Assembly (NCBI RefSeq): GCF_008802405.1
Contig: NZ_VZDO01000010.1
Location: 62,001 to 126,000 of the forward strand
Reading direction: 5' to 3'
Length of the DNA: 64,000 bases
From: Plantimonas leprariae
GTDB taxonomy: Bacteria; Pseudomonadota; Alphaproteobacteria; Rhizobiales; Rhizobiaceae
Both the position numbers and the translations under genes were made by a program. The stretch's first letter is position 1. Every line of letters begins with the position of its first letter. The notes below the pieces were generated by a model that saw nothing but the letters and a program-made list of their open reading frames with translations, was not told the origin of the DNA and searched no databases. This document shows, one piece after another, positions 28,837 to 37,405 of the stretch.

Positions 28837-30072
28837 CTACCGCACGAATTCGGGCGGCAGCGGGTCGATCGCGACCGAGCCGCCGGCGCGCGAGCTCTGC
28901 AGCGCCGCGACGCCGACCAGCACCGACATCGCCCCTGCCCGAGAGCCGGCGCGCTGGCGCAGACGGTCGTTCGAGCCCGGCTTGAAGATCATGTCGCGCA
29001 TGCGGTTGTCGCCGCCGTAGTGGCCGCCCGGCTCGTGCGGCACCCAGATGCGCTCCACCCCGCCGCCGAAGCTCTTGACCAAGAGGATCTCGTCGGCCGG
29101 CGGCTCGCTCCAAGGCTGCTTCTCGTATTGCCGCATCTCGATCCGGCCCTTGTGGCCGTTGAAGGCGATGTGGTGCCCCTCGATCGGCATGTAGGTGTTG
29201 AGCGAGTAGGAGACCTGCACGCCGCTCCGGTAGCGGATCGAGGCGGTCATCGTGTCCGGGACGTCGATCTCCTCGCGGAACACGCAGGCGTCGCGAAAGT
29301 AGCCGTCGACGGCGGACGGCTCCTCGTAGAGCGTGTCGAGGAACGGGTCGGCGCCGAGGTCCATGTGGTAGTCGCAGACCTCGGCATATTCGCAGGTCCG
29401 GCAGCGCGGGCCCCGGAACGGCCCCTGCCGCCCGTAGTGGAGGAGCTGCCCGAAGCCCTTCACCTCCTCCGGGTCGGAATCGAGGAACCAGTTCAGGAGG
29501 TCGAAATGGTGCGTCGCCTTGTGGACGAAGAGCGAGCCGGAATGCTCGGTGAAGGCGTGCCAGCGGCGGAAGTAGTCGGCCCCGTGCTGGTTGTCCAAGT
29601 ACCAGTGGAAGTCGACCGAGGTGACCGTCCCGATCGCGCCCTCCTCGATCAGTTCCTTGATCCGCGCGGCGGTCGGCGAGAAGCGGTAGTTGAACGAGAC
29701 GTCGACGCGCTTGCCGGTGCGCGCCTCCGCGTCGCGGATGCGCTCGACCTTCGCCTTTGTCGTCGCCATCGGCTTCTCGCTGATGACGTTCGCGCCGGCC
29801 TCCAGCGCCTTGACGATGATGTCGTCGTGCGTCGCGTCCGGCGTGCAGACGATGGCGAGGTCGGGCTTCAATTCCGCCAGCATCCGGTCGACATCGTCGA
29901 AGAGCGGCGCGCCGGAGCCGATCATCGTGCGCGCCCGTTCGGCGCGCATCAGGTTCAGGTCGCAGATGCCGACCAGCTCGACATAGTCGCTCCAGCCGGC
30001 CAGCAGCCCCTGCCCCCACATGGTGGTGCCGCGGTTGCCGGTGCCGACGAGCACGTAGCGGATTCGGGTCAT
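28837..30072 (-). CDS. Gfo/Idh/MocA family oxidoreductase (sugar dehydrogenase-like) 1
   Basis: The 411-residue enzyme has the N-terminal NAD(P) Rossmann fold (RIRYVLVGTGNRGTTMW), the CTPDATHDDIIVKALEAG segment, and EKPMA, the family's catalytic lysine motif, near residue 95. A C-terminal alpha/beta domain follows. A cluster of cysteines (CRTCEYAEVC, about residue 225) is unusual for the basic fold and could bind a metal. It is the last gene of the TetR-controlled minus-strand catabolic operon. The substrate is unknown; oxidation of a sugar or sugar derivative at a ring hydroxyl is the family chemistry. Confidence 0.88.
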   Translation of the reverse strand: MTRIRYVLVGTGNRGTTMWGQGLLAGWSDYVELVGICDLNLMRAERARTMIGSGAPLFDDVDRMLAELKPDLAIVCTPDATHDDIIVKALEAGANVISEKPMATTKAKVERIRDAEARTGKRVDVSFNYRFSPTAARIKELIEEGAIGTVTSVDFHWYLDNQHGADYFRRWHAFTEHSGSLFVHKATHHFDLLNWFLDSDPEEVKGFGQLLHYGRQGPFRGPRCRTCEYAEVCDYHMDLGADPFLDTLYEEPSAVDGYFRDACVFREEIDVPDTMTASIRYRSGVQVSYSLNTYMPIEGHHIAFNGHKGRIEMRQYEKQPWSEPPADEILLVKSFGGGVERIWVPHEPGGHYGGDNRMRDMIFKPGSNDRLRQRAGSRAGAMSVLVGVAALQSSRAGGSVAIDPLPPEFVR

Positions 30073-30113
30073 GTCATGTCCTCCGGCCGCGCTTTTCGCG
30101 CGCGGCCACCTTT

Positions 30114-30935
30114 TCAGCAGGCGGTGCGGAACCGCTCGACGCAGGTTCGCAGCACCTCGTCGACCGGCCGCGCCCGCCATCGGTTCGAGAAGATCTCGAC
30201 CTCCTGCGCCCCGTGGAAACCCGCCGCCTCGATCATGCGACGAAACGCCTTGAGGTCGATCACCCCGTCGCCCATCATGCCGCGGTCGTTCAGAATATCG
30301 GTGGTCGGCACCAGCCAGTCGCAGATGTGGTGCGCGAGGATGCGCCCTTCCCGGCCGGCGCGCATGATCTGCGCTTCCAGCTCCGGGTCCCACCAACAAT
30401 GGTAGACGTCGATCGCGACGCCGACGCCGTCCCCGAGCGCGTCGCAGAGGTCGAGCGACTGCTTCAGCGTGTTGATGCAGGCGCGGTCGGCCGCGTAGCT
30501 CGGGTGCAGCGGCTCGATCGCCAGCGGCACCTTCGCTTGGCGTGCATAGGGAAGCAGTTCGGCCATGCCGTCCGCCACCATCTGCCTCGCGCCGGGCAGG
30601 TCGCGCGAGCCGGGCGGCAGGCCGCCGACCACGAGGACGAGGCAGTCGGCCCCGAGCGCCTGCGCCTCGTCGACTGCGCGGCGGTTCTCCTCGATCGCGG
30701 CGCGCCGGCCGGCTTCGTCGGCGGCGGGAAAGAAGCCGCCGCGGCAGTGGCCGGTGACGCGGAGCCCGTTCTCCCGCACGATCCGCGCGGCCTCGGGAAG
30801 GTCCGTCACGTATTCGCGCCACGGGGCGATCGCGGTGATGCCGTGCTTCAGGCACGCGTCCACCATCGCACCGAACGTTTCGCCCTGCCGGATCGTCGCG
30901 ACGTTGATCGACAGGCCGGCGAGGTCGGCGCTCAT
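30114..30935 (-). CDS. Sugar phosphate isomerase/epimerase-type TIM-barrel protein
   Basis: The 273-residue protein belongs to the xylose-isomerase-like TIM-barrel family (AP endonuclease 2 fold). The metal-binding positions are visible: Glu in LAIEPLHP near 140, Asp and His in AIDVYHCWWD near 175, His in LAHHICDWL near 200, and Glu in GAQEVEIFS near 245. Members isomerise, epimerise or cleave keto-sugars. It sits between the first oxidoreductase and the DUF993 gene and overlaps the latter's stop (ATGA), so the products probably act in sequence. Confidence 0.88.
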   Translation of the reverse strand: MSADLAGLSINVATIRQGETFGAMVDACLKHGITAIAPWREYVTDLPEAARIVRENGLRVTGHCRGGFFPAADEAGRRAAIEENRRAVDEAQALGADCLVLVVGGLPPGSRDLPGARQMVADGMAELLPYARQAKVPLAIEPLHPSYAADRACINTLKQSLDLCDALGDGVGVAIDVYHCWWDPELEAQIMRAGREGRILAHHICDWLVPTTDILNDRGMMGDGVIDLKAFRRMIEAAGFHGAQEVEIFSNRWRARPVDEVLRTCVERFRTAC

Positions 30936-32101
30936 GCCGCGACGCCGCGAAGTTCGAGAAAGCTGCGCATCCGCCGCGCGGCGAGGTCCGGCTCGCCGAG
31001 GACATGCGCCTTGTCGGCGAGGCGGAACAGTTCGGCGAAATGCAGCGTCGAGCGGGCGCTTTCCTGCCCGCCGACCATGGTGAAGTGATCCTGCAGCCCG
31101 TTCAGCCAGGCGAGGAACACGACGCCGGTCTTGTAGAAGCGGGTGGGCGCGCGGAAGATGTGCCGCGACAGGGCGACGGTCGGCTCCAGCACGTCGTGGA
31201 ACTCGTTGAGGCTGCCGCGCTTCAGATGCGCCAGCGCGACGGAGGCCGCCGGGGCGATGGCGTCGAAGATGCCGAGCAGCGCGTCGGAATGACCGTGTTC
31301 GTCGCCGGCGATGAGCTCGGCATAGTTGAAGTCGTCGCCGGTATACATCCGCACCGCCGCGGGGAGCCGGCGGCGCATGGCGATCTCCTTCTCGGCGGAG
31401 AGGAGCGAAATCTTGATGCCGTCGATCTTCGAGGCGTTCGCCTCGATCATCGCGAGGCAGGTGTTCATCGCAGCGAGATGGTCCTTGTCTCCCCAGTAGC
31501 CTTCCAGCGCCGGGTCGAACATCTCGCCCAGCCAGTGGATGATCACCGGCTGTTGCGCTTGCCCCAGCACGCGCGAATAGACCTCCAGATAGTCGTCCGG
31601 CGAGCGGGCGCTCGCTGCCAGCGCCCGGCTCGCCATCAGGATGACCCGGCCGCCTTCGCCTTCGACGAAGCCGAGCTGTTCGTGGTAGGCCTCGACGATC
31701 CGGTCCAGCGACAGGCCGGGCGCGGGAGCGAGATGGTCGGTGCCCGCGCCGCAGGCGACGAGCGCGTCATCGCGCGTCTTTGCCTCCTTCAGCGAGCGGC
31801 GGATCAGCTCCTGCGCGTCCGCCCAGGAGAGGCCCATGCCGCGCTGCGCCGTGTCCATCGCCTCCGCGACGCCGAGGCCGAGGTCCCAGAGGCGGTGGCG
31901 GAAGCGCAGCGTCGCGTCCCAGTCGATCGCCGGCTCCAGCCACGGATCGGACGCGGCCAGCGGGTCGGCCACGACATGCGCCGCGGCATAGGCGATGCGG
32001 TCGAAGTCCGCGGCGCGGCGGCGCTCCAGCGGCAGGGCCCGGCCCGCCATGCGGTAGGTCTCGACGGCGCGCCCTTCGGTCGGCAGGCGGATCTCGGTCA
32101 C
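30932..32101 (-). CDS. DUF993 / dihydrodipicolinate synthase-like protein
   Basis: The 389-residue protein matches the DUF993 family, which is related to the class I aldolase TIM barrels of the dihydrodipicolinate synthase group. The likely Schiff-base lysine lies in KIDGIKISLL near residue 225, and MYTGDDFNYAELI and MASRALAAS are conserved. The start is a GTG with GAGGAGG about 9 bases upstream; the next in-frame ATG is too far inside. It is co-translated with the TIM-barrel isomerase. It could cleave or dehydrate the keto-sugar produced by the operon's oxidoreductases; no direct evidence. Confidence 0.82.
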   Translation of the reverse strand: MTEIRLPTEGRAVETYRMAGRALPLERRRAADFDRIAYAAAHVVADPLAASDPWLEPAIDWDATLRFRHRLWDLGLGVAEAMDTAQRGMGLSWADAQELIRRSLKEAKTRDDALVACGAGTDHLAPAPGLSLDRIVEAYHEQLGFVEGEGGRVILMASRALAASARSPDDYLEVYSRVLGQAQQPVIIHWLGEMFDPALEGYWGDKDHLAAMNTCLAMIEANASKIDGIKISLLSAEKEIAMRRRLPAAVRMYTGDDFNYAELIAGDEHGHSDALLGIFDAIAPAASVALAHLKRGSLNEFHDVLEPTVALSRHIFRAPTRFYKTGVVFLAWLNGLQDHFTMVGGQESARSTLHFAELFRLADKAHVLGEPDLAARRMRSFLELRGVAA

Positions 32102-32114
32102 GGCAAGCGCCTCC

Positions 32115-33260
32115 TCAAGCCAGCGCCGGCACGTCGAGCCAGCGCCGCTCGCGCCAGGAGCGGAGGCCCAGTTCCGCGAGTTGCACGCCCTTCGCGCCCT
32201 CGATCAGCCCGTAGGGCCAGGGACCGTCCTCCGCGAGGTGGCGGATGAACATCTCCCACTGTGCCCGGAAGCCGTTGCCGCCCGGGTTGTTGTCCGGCAC
32301 CTCGTCCCAGGTCCGGTAGAAGTCGATCGTCTGCGGCTGGTCGGGGTTCCAGACCGGCTTCGGCGTGTTGACGCGGTGCTGCGTCCAGCACTTCGTCAGG
32401 CCCGCCACCGCCGAGCCGTGCGTGCCGTCGACCTGGAAGGTGACGAGGTCGTCGCGCCTGACCCTCACCGCCCAGGACGAGTTGATGTGGGCGACGACGC
32501 CGCCTTCCAGCTCGAAGGTGGCGTAGGCCGCGTCGTCGGCATCGGCCTCGTAGGGCTCGCCCCGCTCGTCCACCCGGCGCGGAATATGCGTCGCGCCGAG
32601 GCAGGAGACCGCCTTCACCGCCCCGAACAGGTTGTCCATGACGTAGCGCCAGTGGCAGAGCATATCGAGGATGATGCCGCCGCCGTCCTTCGTGCGGTAG
32701 TTCCAGGACGGGCGCTGCGCCGCCTGCCAGTCGCCCTCGAACACCCAGTAGCCGAACTCAGCCCGGACCGAGAGGATGCGGCCGAAGAAGCCCGAGTCGC
32801 GCAGCATCGCGAGCTTCTGCAGGCCCGGCAGGAACAGCTTGTCCTGCACGACGCCATGCTTGACGCCCGAGCGCTCCGCGAGCCGCGCAACGCTGAGCGC
32901 CTCGTCCAGCGTGTCGGCGATCGGCTTCTCGCAGTAGACGTTCTTGCCGGCTTCGATCGCCCGGGTCAGCAGGCCGGCGCGCATCTGCGTCGTGCCGGCG
33001 TCGAAGAACAGCGTGTCGTTCGGGTCGGCGAGCGCCGCATCGATGTCGCCGGTCCAGCGCTTCACCCCGTGCCGCTCGGCGATCTCGCGCACCTTCGCCT
33101 CGTTCCGCCCGACGAGGATCGGGTCGAGCTCGACCCGCTCGCCGGATCTGAGGGTGACGCCGCCGGCGTCGCGGATGGCGAGCACCGAGCGCACGAGATG
33201 CTGGTTGTAGCCCATGCGGCCGGTGATGCCGTGCATGATCACGCCGATGCGCTTGGCCAT
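32115..33260 (-). CDS. Gfo/Idh/MocA family oxidoreductase 2, first gene of the catabolic operon
   Basis: The 381-residue protein has an N-terminal nucleotide-binding fold (RIGVIMHGITGRMGYNQH), then DTLFFDAGTTQMRAGLL, EKPIA near 115 with the catalytic lysine, and a C-terminal substrate domain with GGIILDMLCHWRY, which supplies the conserved His. The ATG at 33260 has GGAGGAG about 10 bases upstream. It leads the operon running to 28837. A TTGACA element and a 14-bp palindrome matching the one before the ABC operon lie 58-103 bases upstream. Confidence 0.88.
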   Translation of the reverse strand: MAKRIGVIMHGITGRMGYNQHLVRSVLAIRDAGGVTLRSGERVELDPILVGRNEAKVREIAERHGVKRWTGDIDAALADPNDTLFFDAGTTQMRAGLLTRAIEAGKNVYCEKPIADTLDEALSVARLAERSGVKHGVVQDKLFLPGLQKLAMLRDSGFFGRILSVRAEFGYWVFEGDWQAAQRPSWNYRTKDGGGIILDMLCHWRYVMDNLFGAVKAVSCLGATHIPRRVDERGEPYEADADDAAYATFELEGGVVAHINSSWAVRVRRDDLVTFQVDGTHGSAVAGLTKCWTQHRVNTPKPVWNPDQPQTIDFYRTWDEVPDNNPGGNGFRAQWEMFIRHLAEDGPWPYGLIEGAKGVQLAELGLRSWRERRWLDVPALA

Positions 33261-33318
33261 CGCCGTTTCTCCTCCTGCGAGCGCCGCCAGGTTCTCCCGT
33301 ACCCTCCGGCCGGATTTG

Positions 33319-33332
33319 TAACCGTTTGGTTA
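33319..33332. promoter_or_regulatory. Probable TetR operator before the catabolic operon
   Basis: TAACCGTTTGGTTA is a near-perfect palindrome. The reverse complement of a second site at 34159-34172, TAACCGTTTAGTTA, differs at one base. Each site lies about 24-27 bases downstream of a TTGACA and before one of the two operons around the TetR gene, so repressor binding would block both promoters. Confidence 0.72.
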
Positions 33333-33356
33333 TTTGTGCGGCGGAACGGGCGGGTT

Positions 33357-33362
33357 TGTCAA
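33357..33362 (-). promoter_or_regulatory. Candidate -35 element of the catabolic operon promoter
   Basis: TTGACA on the minus strand lies 24 bases before the palindrome at 33332-33319. No good -10 hexamer is visible (GCACAA or ACAAAT at the expected place). The same TTGACA-to-operator geometry recurs before the ABC operon. Confidence 0.45.
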
Positions 33363-33403
33363 CCGCGGCGTCGGGAACGATCCTCGGCCGGAGCGGTGGG
33401 CGG

Positions 33404-34114
33404 CTACGCTTCGCGGCGTACGCTCGCCAGTACCGTCGCGACGACGTGCTCGCCCCAGCGGTCGATCTCGGCCGGCGACTGGAGGTCGCGGCGGAAGATC
33501 GTCGACAGCGTGTGGCGGTTCGAGATGCAGAACCAGCTCATCGAGGCGATGGTGAGATAGACGGTGACGGGGTCGAGCCCCTCGCGGAACGCGCCCGTCG
33601 CCGCGCCGCGGGCGAGCACGTCGGACAGTTCGGCGATGAAGTTCGAATGCATCGCGGCGACGTGCCCCGACTGCCGGAGGTAGCGCGCGCCGTTGAGGTT
33701 CTCGGTGCCGAGGATCGAGAGGAATTCCGGATGGTCGAGATAGTAGTGCCAGGTGAACAGCGACAGCTCGCGCAATCCGTCCTCCGGGTCGCGACGGCCG
33801 AGATCCAGCCGGTGCTCGGCGAAGCGGATGCGGGCGTAGGCATCCTCGAGGACGGCGAGGTAGAGCGCGTCCTTGTCGCCGAAATAGTGGTAGATCATCC
33901 GCTTGTTGGTGCCGGCGCGGCGCGCCACGACGTCGACGCGCGCGCCGGCGAGACCCTTCTCGGCGATCTCGCGCCGCGCCGCCTCCAGGATCGCGGCGCG
34001 GGTGCGCTCGGGGTTGCGGCCGGGCCGCGCGGGGCGGGCCTTGGCGTCGGCCGCGCGCGCCGTATCTGCTTCCTCGCCGGAAGATCCGGAAATCCGCGCC
34101 GCCGCGTCGTCCAT
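33404..34114 (-). CDS. TetR/AcrR family repressor of the carbohydrate locus
   Basis: The 236-residue regulator has an N-terminal basic linker and then the TetR DNA-binding domain at about 38-85 (RTRAAILEAARREIAEKG, GARVDVVARRAGTNKRMIYHYFGDK). A ligand-binding helical domain with HYYLDHPEFLSILGTENLN follows; this type resembles the RutR-like TetR_C group. It lies between the catabolic operon and the divergent ABC operon. The ATG at 34114 is preferred because a longer TTG frame would include the operator-like palindrome in coding sequence. Repression of both operons, relieved by a sugar-derived ligand, is inferred. Confidence 0.87.
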   Translation of the reverse strand: MDDAAARISGSSGEEADTARAADAKARPARPGRNPERTRAAILEAARREIAEKGLAGARVDVVARRAGTNKRMIYHYFGDKDALYLAVLEDAYARIRFAEHRLDLGRRDPEDGLRELSLFTWHYYLDHPEFLSILGTENLNGARYLRQSGHVAAMHSNFIAELSDVLARGAATGAFREGLDPVTVYLTIASMSWFCISNRHTLSTIFRRDLQSPAEIDRWGEHVVATVLASVRREA

Positions 34115-34125
34115 GCCGGCCCCGC

Positions 34126-34131
34126 TTGACA
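34126..34131 (+). promoter_or_regulatory. Candidate -35 element of the ABC transporter operon
   Basis: TTGACA lies 27 bases before the palindrome at 34159 and 108 bases before the substrate-binding protein start. No convincing -10 is visible. Its match in spacing with the element at 33357-33362 is the main support. Confidence 0.45.
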
Positions 34132-34158
34132 AGTTTGATGATCGGTGCGCACCCTTTG

Positions 34159-34172
34159 TAACTAAACGGTTA
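34159..34172. promoter_or_regulatory. Probable TetR operator between tetR and the ABC operon
   Basis: TAACTAAACGGTTA is, on the opposite strand, TAACCGTTTAGTTA, one base different from the site at 33319-33332. It lies 45 bases before the tetR start and 67 before the ABC operon start, so it could serve both autoregulation and operon control. Confidence 0.72.
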
Positions 34173-34239
34173 TAATTCGGCAACAAGCCGAGGCGGCTCG
34201 AACGGGAGATTCGGACCGCGCCACGGAGGAGGCGAGGCG

Positions 34240-35535
34240 ATGACGATGCGGATGAACCGGCGGAGCATGCTTCTCGGCGGTCTCGGCGGCGCGGCGGCCT
34301 TGTCGCTCGGCACGCTCGGCGGCCCGGCCTTCGCGCAGGCGCAGCGCCTCCGTTTCATCTGGTGGGGCAGCCAGGAACGCGCCGACCGCACGATGAAGGC
34401 GATCGCCGCCTTCAAGACCGAGATGCCGGACGCCGAGATCGTCGGCGAGTTCGCCGGCTGGCAGGACTACTGGCCGCGCCTCGCGACCCAGGTCGCCGGC
34501 CGCAACGCGCCCGACGTCATCCAGATGGACTACCGCTACCTGTTCGAATACGCCCGGCGCGGCGCGCTGATGCCGCTCGACGATCAGATCGGCAAGGCGC
34601 TGAAGATCGAGGATTTCGGCGCGGCCAACATCGATTCCGGCCGCGTCGACGGCAAGCTCTATGCCGTCAATCTCGGGGTGAACTCCAGCGCCGTCATCTA
34701 CGACGCGGCGGCCTGGGAAAAGGCGGGGGTCGAGCCGCCGAAGCTCGGGACCACCTGGGAACAGTTCGCGGCGAACTGCGTCAAGTTCGGCGAGAACAAG
34801 CCGAAGCCCGGCTACTACGCCACGACCGACTGGGGCGGCAGCGAACCGGCTTTCGAGAACTGGCTGCGGCAGAACGGCAAGGCGCTCTATACGCCGGACG
34901 GAGCGCTCGGCTACGAGGCGGCGGACGCGACCGCCTGGTTCAAGCTCTGGGCCGGGATGCGCGACAACGGCGCCTGCGTTCCCGCCGACATCCAGGCCCT
35001 CGACAACGCCAACATCGATGCGAGCCCGCTCACCACCGGCAAGGCCGCGGCCGCCTACGCCAATTCCAACCAGTTCGTCGGGTTCCAGAAGCTCAACAAG
35101 TCGAAGCTGGGGGTCGGCGGGTTTCCGCTCCTCAAGGCGGGCGGCCCCTCCGGCCACTACCTGAAGCCGTCGATGCAGCTCAGCCTGTCGGCGACGCTCA
35201 AGGATCCGGCGGCCGCGCTCCGCTTCACCAACTTCCTCGTCGCGGAAGGCCCCGGCGTCAAGGCGCTCGGCATCGAGCGCGGCGTCCCCGCCTCGCCGGC
35301 GATGCGCGATCTGATCACGCCGGAACTGAACGACGTCGACAAGGCGATCGTGGAATTCCTGGACCAGTTGACGCCGACGGTCGGGCCGTTGCCGCCCTCG
35401 CCGCCGACCGGAGCGGGCGAGTTCCAGAACGTCCTGAAGCGCTTCAACGAGGAAGTCGGCTTCGACCAGACCGCGCCGGAAGACGCCGGAACGCGGCTCG
35501 TGGACGAGGCGAACGCGCTTCTGAAGCGCGGCTAG
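34240..35535 (+). CDS. ABC transporter sugar-binding protein
   Basis: The 431-residue precursor is a family 1 solute-binding protein of the carbohydrate CUT1 class. The N-terminus carries a twin-arginine-like signal (NRRSMLLGG, cleavage near AFAQ at 32). The mature protein shows LRFIWWGSQERADRTMKAI, the WPRLATQVAGRNAPDVIQMD block and YAVNLGVNSSAVIYD, typical of sugar-binding proteins. It would capture the substrate in the periplasm for the two permeases encoded next. It is the first gene of the plus-strand operon. The specific sugar cannot be read from the sequence. Confidence 0.93.
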   Translation: MTMRMNRRSMLLGGLGGAAALSLGTLGGPAFAQAQRLRFIWWGSQERADRTMKAIAAFKTEMPDAEIVGEFAGWQDYWPRLATQVAGRNAPDVIQMDYRYLFEYARRGALMPLDDQIGKALKIEDFGAANIDSGRVDGKLYAVNLGVNSSAVIYDAAAWEKAGVEPPKLGTTWEQFAANCVKFGENKPKPGYYATTDWGGSEPAFENWLRQNGKALYTPDGALGYEAADATAWFKLWAGMRDNGACVPADIQALDNANIDASPLTTGKAAAAYANSNQFVGFQKLNKSKLGVGGFPLLKAGGPSGHYLKPSMQLSLSATLKDPAAALRFTNFLVAEGPGVKALGIERGVPASPAMRDLITPELNDVDKAIVEFLDQLTPTVGPLPPSPPTGAGEFQNVLKRFNEEVGFDQTAPEDAGTRLVDEANALLKRG

Positions 35536-35552
35536 CGGCGGGGTTCCGGCGG

Positions 35553-36521
35553 ATGGCGATCGAGACGACGGCCGCGGTCGAGGTCCCGAGCCCGAAGGCG
35601 CCGCGGGCCGCAGCCGCCGTCGCGCCGGGGGCCGCGCGCCGGGCGTGGACGCGCAACGGCCCGGCCTACCTGTTCCTCTTGCCCTGGCTCGTCGGCTTCT
35701 TCGCCTTGACGCTCGGGCCGGCGCTGGCCTCGCTGTATCTTTCTTTCACCAACTACGACCTCATCCGCGCGCCGGACTGGGTGGGCGCGGCGAACTACGT
35801 CCGCATCGCCACCGCCGATCCGAAATTCGCGGCGGCGATGAAGGTGACCTTCACCTACGTCCTCCTGTCGGTGCCGCTGAAGCTCGCCTTCGCGCTCCTC
35901 GTCGCGATGGCCTTCAACCGCGGCCTCCGGGGTCTGCCGATCTATCGCGCGATCTTCTACCTGCCCTCGCTCCTCGGCGCGTCCGTCGCCATCGCCGTTC
36001 TGTGGCGCCAGCTCTTCGCCTCGGACGGCCTCGTCAACATGGCGCTCTGGCAGCTCTTCGGCGTCGAGGGGCCGAGCTGGATCTCCAACCCGAAATACTC
36101 GCTCTACACGCTGGTGGTCCTGTCGGTCTGGCAGTTCGGCTCGCCGATGATCATCTTCCTCGCAGGGCTCCGGCAGATTCCGGCCGACATGTACGAGGCG
36201 GCCGAGATCGACGGCGCGTCGAAGACCCGGCAGTTCTGGAAGATCACCCTGCCGCTGCTCACCCCGGTGATCTTCTTCAACGCGGTGATCCAGACGATTG
36301 ACGCCTTCAAGGCCTTCACGCCGGCCTTCATCATCTCGGACGGCACCGGCGGCCCGATCAACTCGACGCTGTTCTACACCCTCTACCTCTACCAGGAGGC
36401 CTTCGGCTTCTTCCGCATGGGCTACGCCTCGGCGCTGGCCTGGATCCTCGTGGTAATCATCGCGAGTTTTACGGCCTTCTCGTTCCTGACGGCCCGCTAC
36501 TGGGTGCACTACGATGACTGA
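35553..36521 (+). CDS. ABC sugar transporter permease 1 (MalF type)
   Basis: The 322-residue inner membrane protein has six predicted segments after a basic, Ala-rich N-terminal tail. It has YLFLLPWLVGFFALTLGPAL in the first segment and the EAA loop MYEAAEIDGASKTRQFWKIT near residue 215, which docks on the ATPase. The ATG at 35553 follows GGCGG. It lies 17 bases after the binding protein and overlaps the second permease by 8 bases. Confidence 0.92.
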   Translation: MAIETTAAVEVPSPKAPRAAAAVAPGAARRAWTRNGPAYLFLLPWLVGFFALTLGPALASLYLSFTNYDLIRAPDWVGAANYVRIATADPKFAAAMKVTFTYVLLSVPLKLAFALLVAMAFNRGLRGLPIYRAIFYLPSLLGASVAIAVLWRQLFASDGLVNMALWQLFGVEGPSWISNPKYSLYTLVVLSVWQFGSPMIIFLAGLRQIPADMYEAAEIDGASKTRQFWKITLPLLTPVIFFNAVIQTIDAFKAFTPAFIISDGTGGPINSTLFYTLYLYQEAFGFFRMGYASALAWILVVIIASFTAFSFLTARYWVHYDD

Positions 36522-37395
36522 CGTAGCCGCCTCCGCTCTCCCGCCGCCCAAGCCCGCCGGCCGGCGCTCGCCCGCCGCGTCCACGCTGATCCACCTGGCG
36601 CTGATCCTCGCCTCGCTGCTGATGCTCTACCCGATCCTCTGGATGGTGTCGGGCTCGGTGCGTCCCTCCGACGAGATTTTCGGCACCTCCTCCCTGATCC
36701 CGTCCTCGGCCGACTTCGGCGCCTATGTCCGGGGCTGGACGAGCCTGCAGGTGAGTTTCGGCCGCTTCTTCTGGAACTCGCTGGTGATCGCGGTCCTCGC
36801 CACGATCGGCAACGTCGTCGGCTGCTCGCTCGCCGCCTTCGCCTTCGCGCGGCTCGACTTCCGCGGCCGAAACTTCTGGTTCGCGCTGATGCTCGGCACG
36901 CTGATGCTGCCGTACCACGTCGTCCTGATCCCGCAGTACATCCTGTTCCTGCATGTCGGCTGGGTGAACACCTTCCTGCCGCTGATCGTGCCGAAATACC
37001 TCGCCACCGACGCCTTCTTCATCTTCCTGATGGTGCAGTTCTTCCGGGGCATCCCGCGCGAGCTCGACGAGGCGGCGGTGATGGACGGCTGCTCGCCCTG
37101 GCGGATCTACTGGCGGATCATGCTGCCGCTGTCCGTGCCCGTGCTGGCGACCGCCGCCATCTTCTCCTTCATCTGGACCTGGGACGACTTCTTCGGGCCG
37201 CTGATCTACCTCAACGACATCAACACCTACACGGTGCAGCTCGGGCTTCGCTCCTTCGTCGATTCCACCGGCGCATCCGACTGGTCGTCGCTCTTCGCTA
37301 TGTCGAACCTGTCGCTGCTGCCGGTCTTCCTGTTCTTCCTGTTCTTCCAGCGCCTTCTCATCGAAGGCATCGCCACCACCGGCATGAAGCGTTGA
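36514..37395 (+). CDS. ABC sugar transporter permease 2 (MalG type)
   Basis: The 293-residue membrane protein has six predicted segments with ILASLLMLYPILWMVSGS early and the EAA loop LDEAAVMDGCSPWRIYWRIM near residue 190. TWDDFFGPLIYLND is a conserved CUT1 feature. It overlaps permease 1 and is followed at 10 bases by the third oxidoreductase. Confidence 0.92.
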   Translation: MTDVAASALPPPKPAGRRSPAASTLIHLALILASLLMLYPILWMVSGSVRPSDEIFGTSSLIPSSADFGAYVRGWTSLQVSFGRFFWNSLVIAVLATIGNVVGCSLAAFAFARLDFRGRNFWFALMLGTLMLPYHVVLIPQYILFLHVGWVNTFLPLIVPKYLATDAFFIFLMVQFFRGIPRELDEAAVMDGCSPWRIYWRIMLPLSVPVLATAAIFSFIWTWDDFFGPLIYLNDINTYTVQLGLRSFVDSTGASDWSSLFAMSNLSLLPVFLFFLFFQRLLIEGIATTGMKR

Positions 37396-37405
37396 AATCA
37401 TCCGC

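Noticed and set aside
26138-30019. A 1293-codon minus-strand open frame running across the diguanylate cyclase, the helicase and part of the oxidoreductase
   Set aside because: It is antisense to genes with full sets of family motifs; the translation is low-complexity Arg/Ala-rich sequence typical of GC-rich shadow frames.
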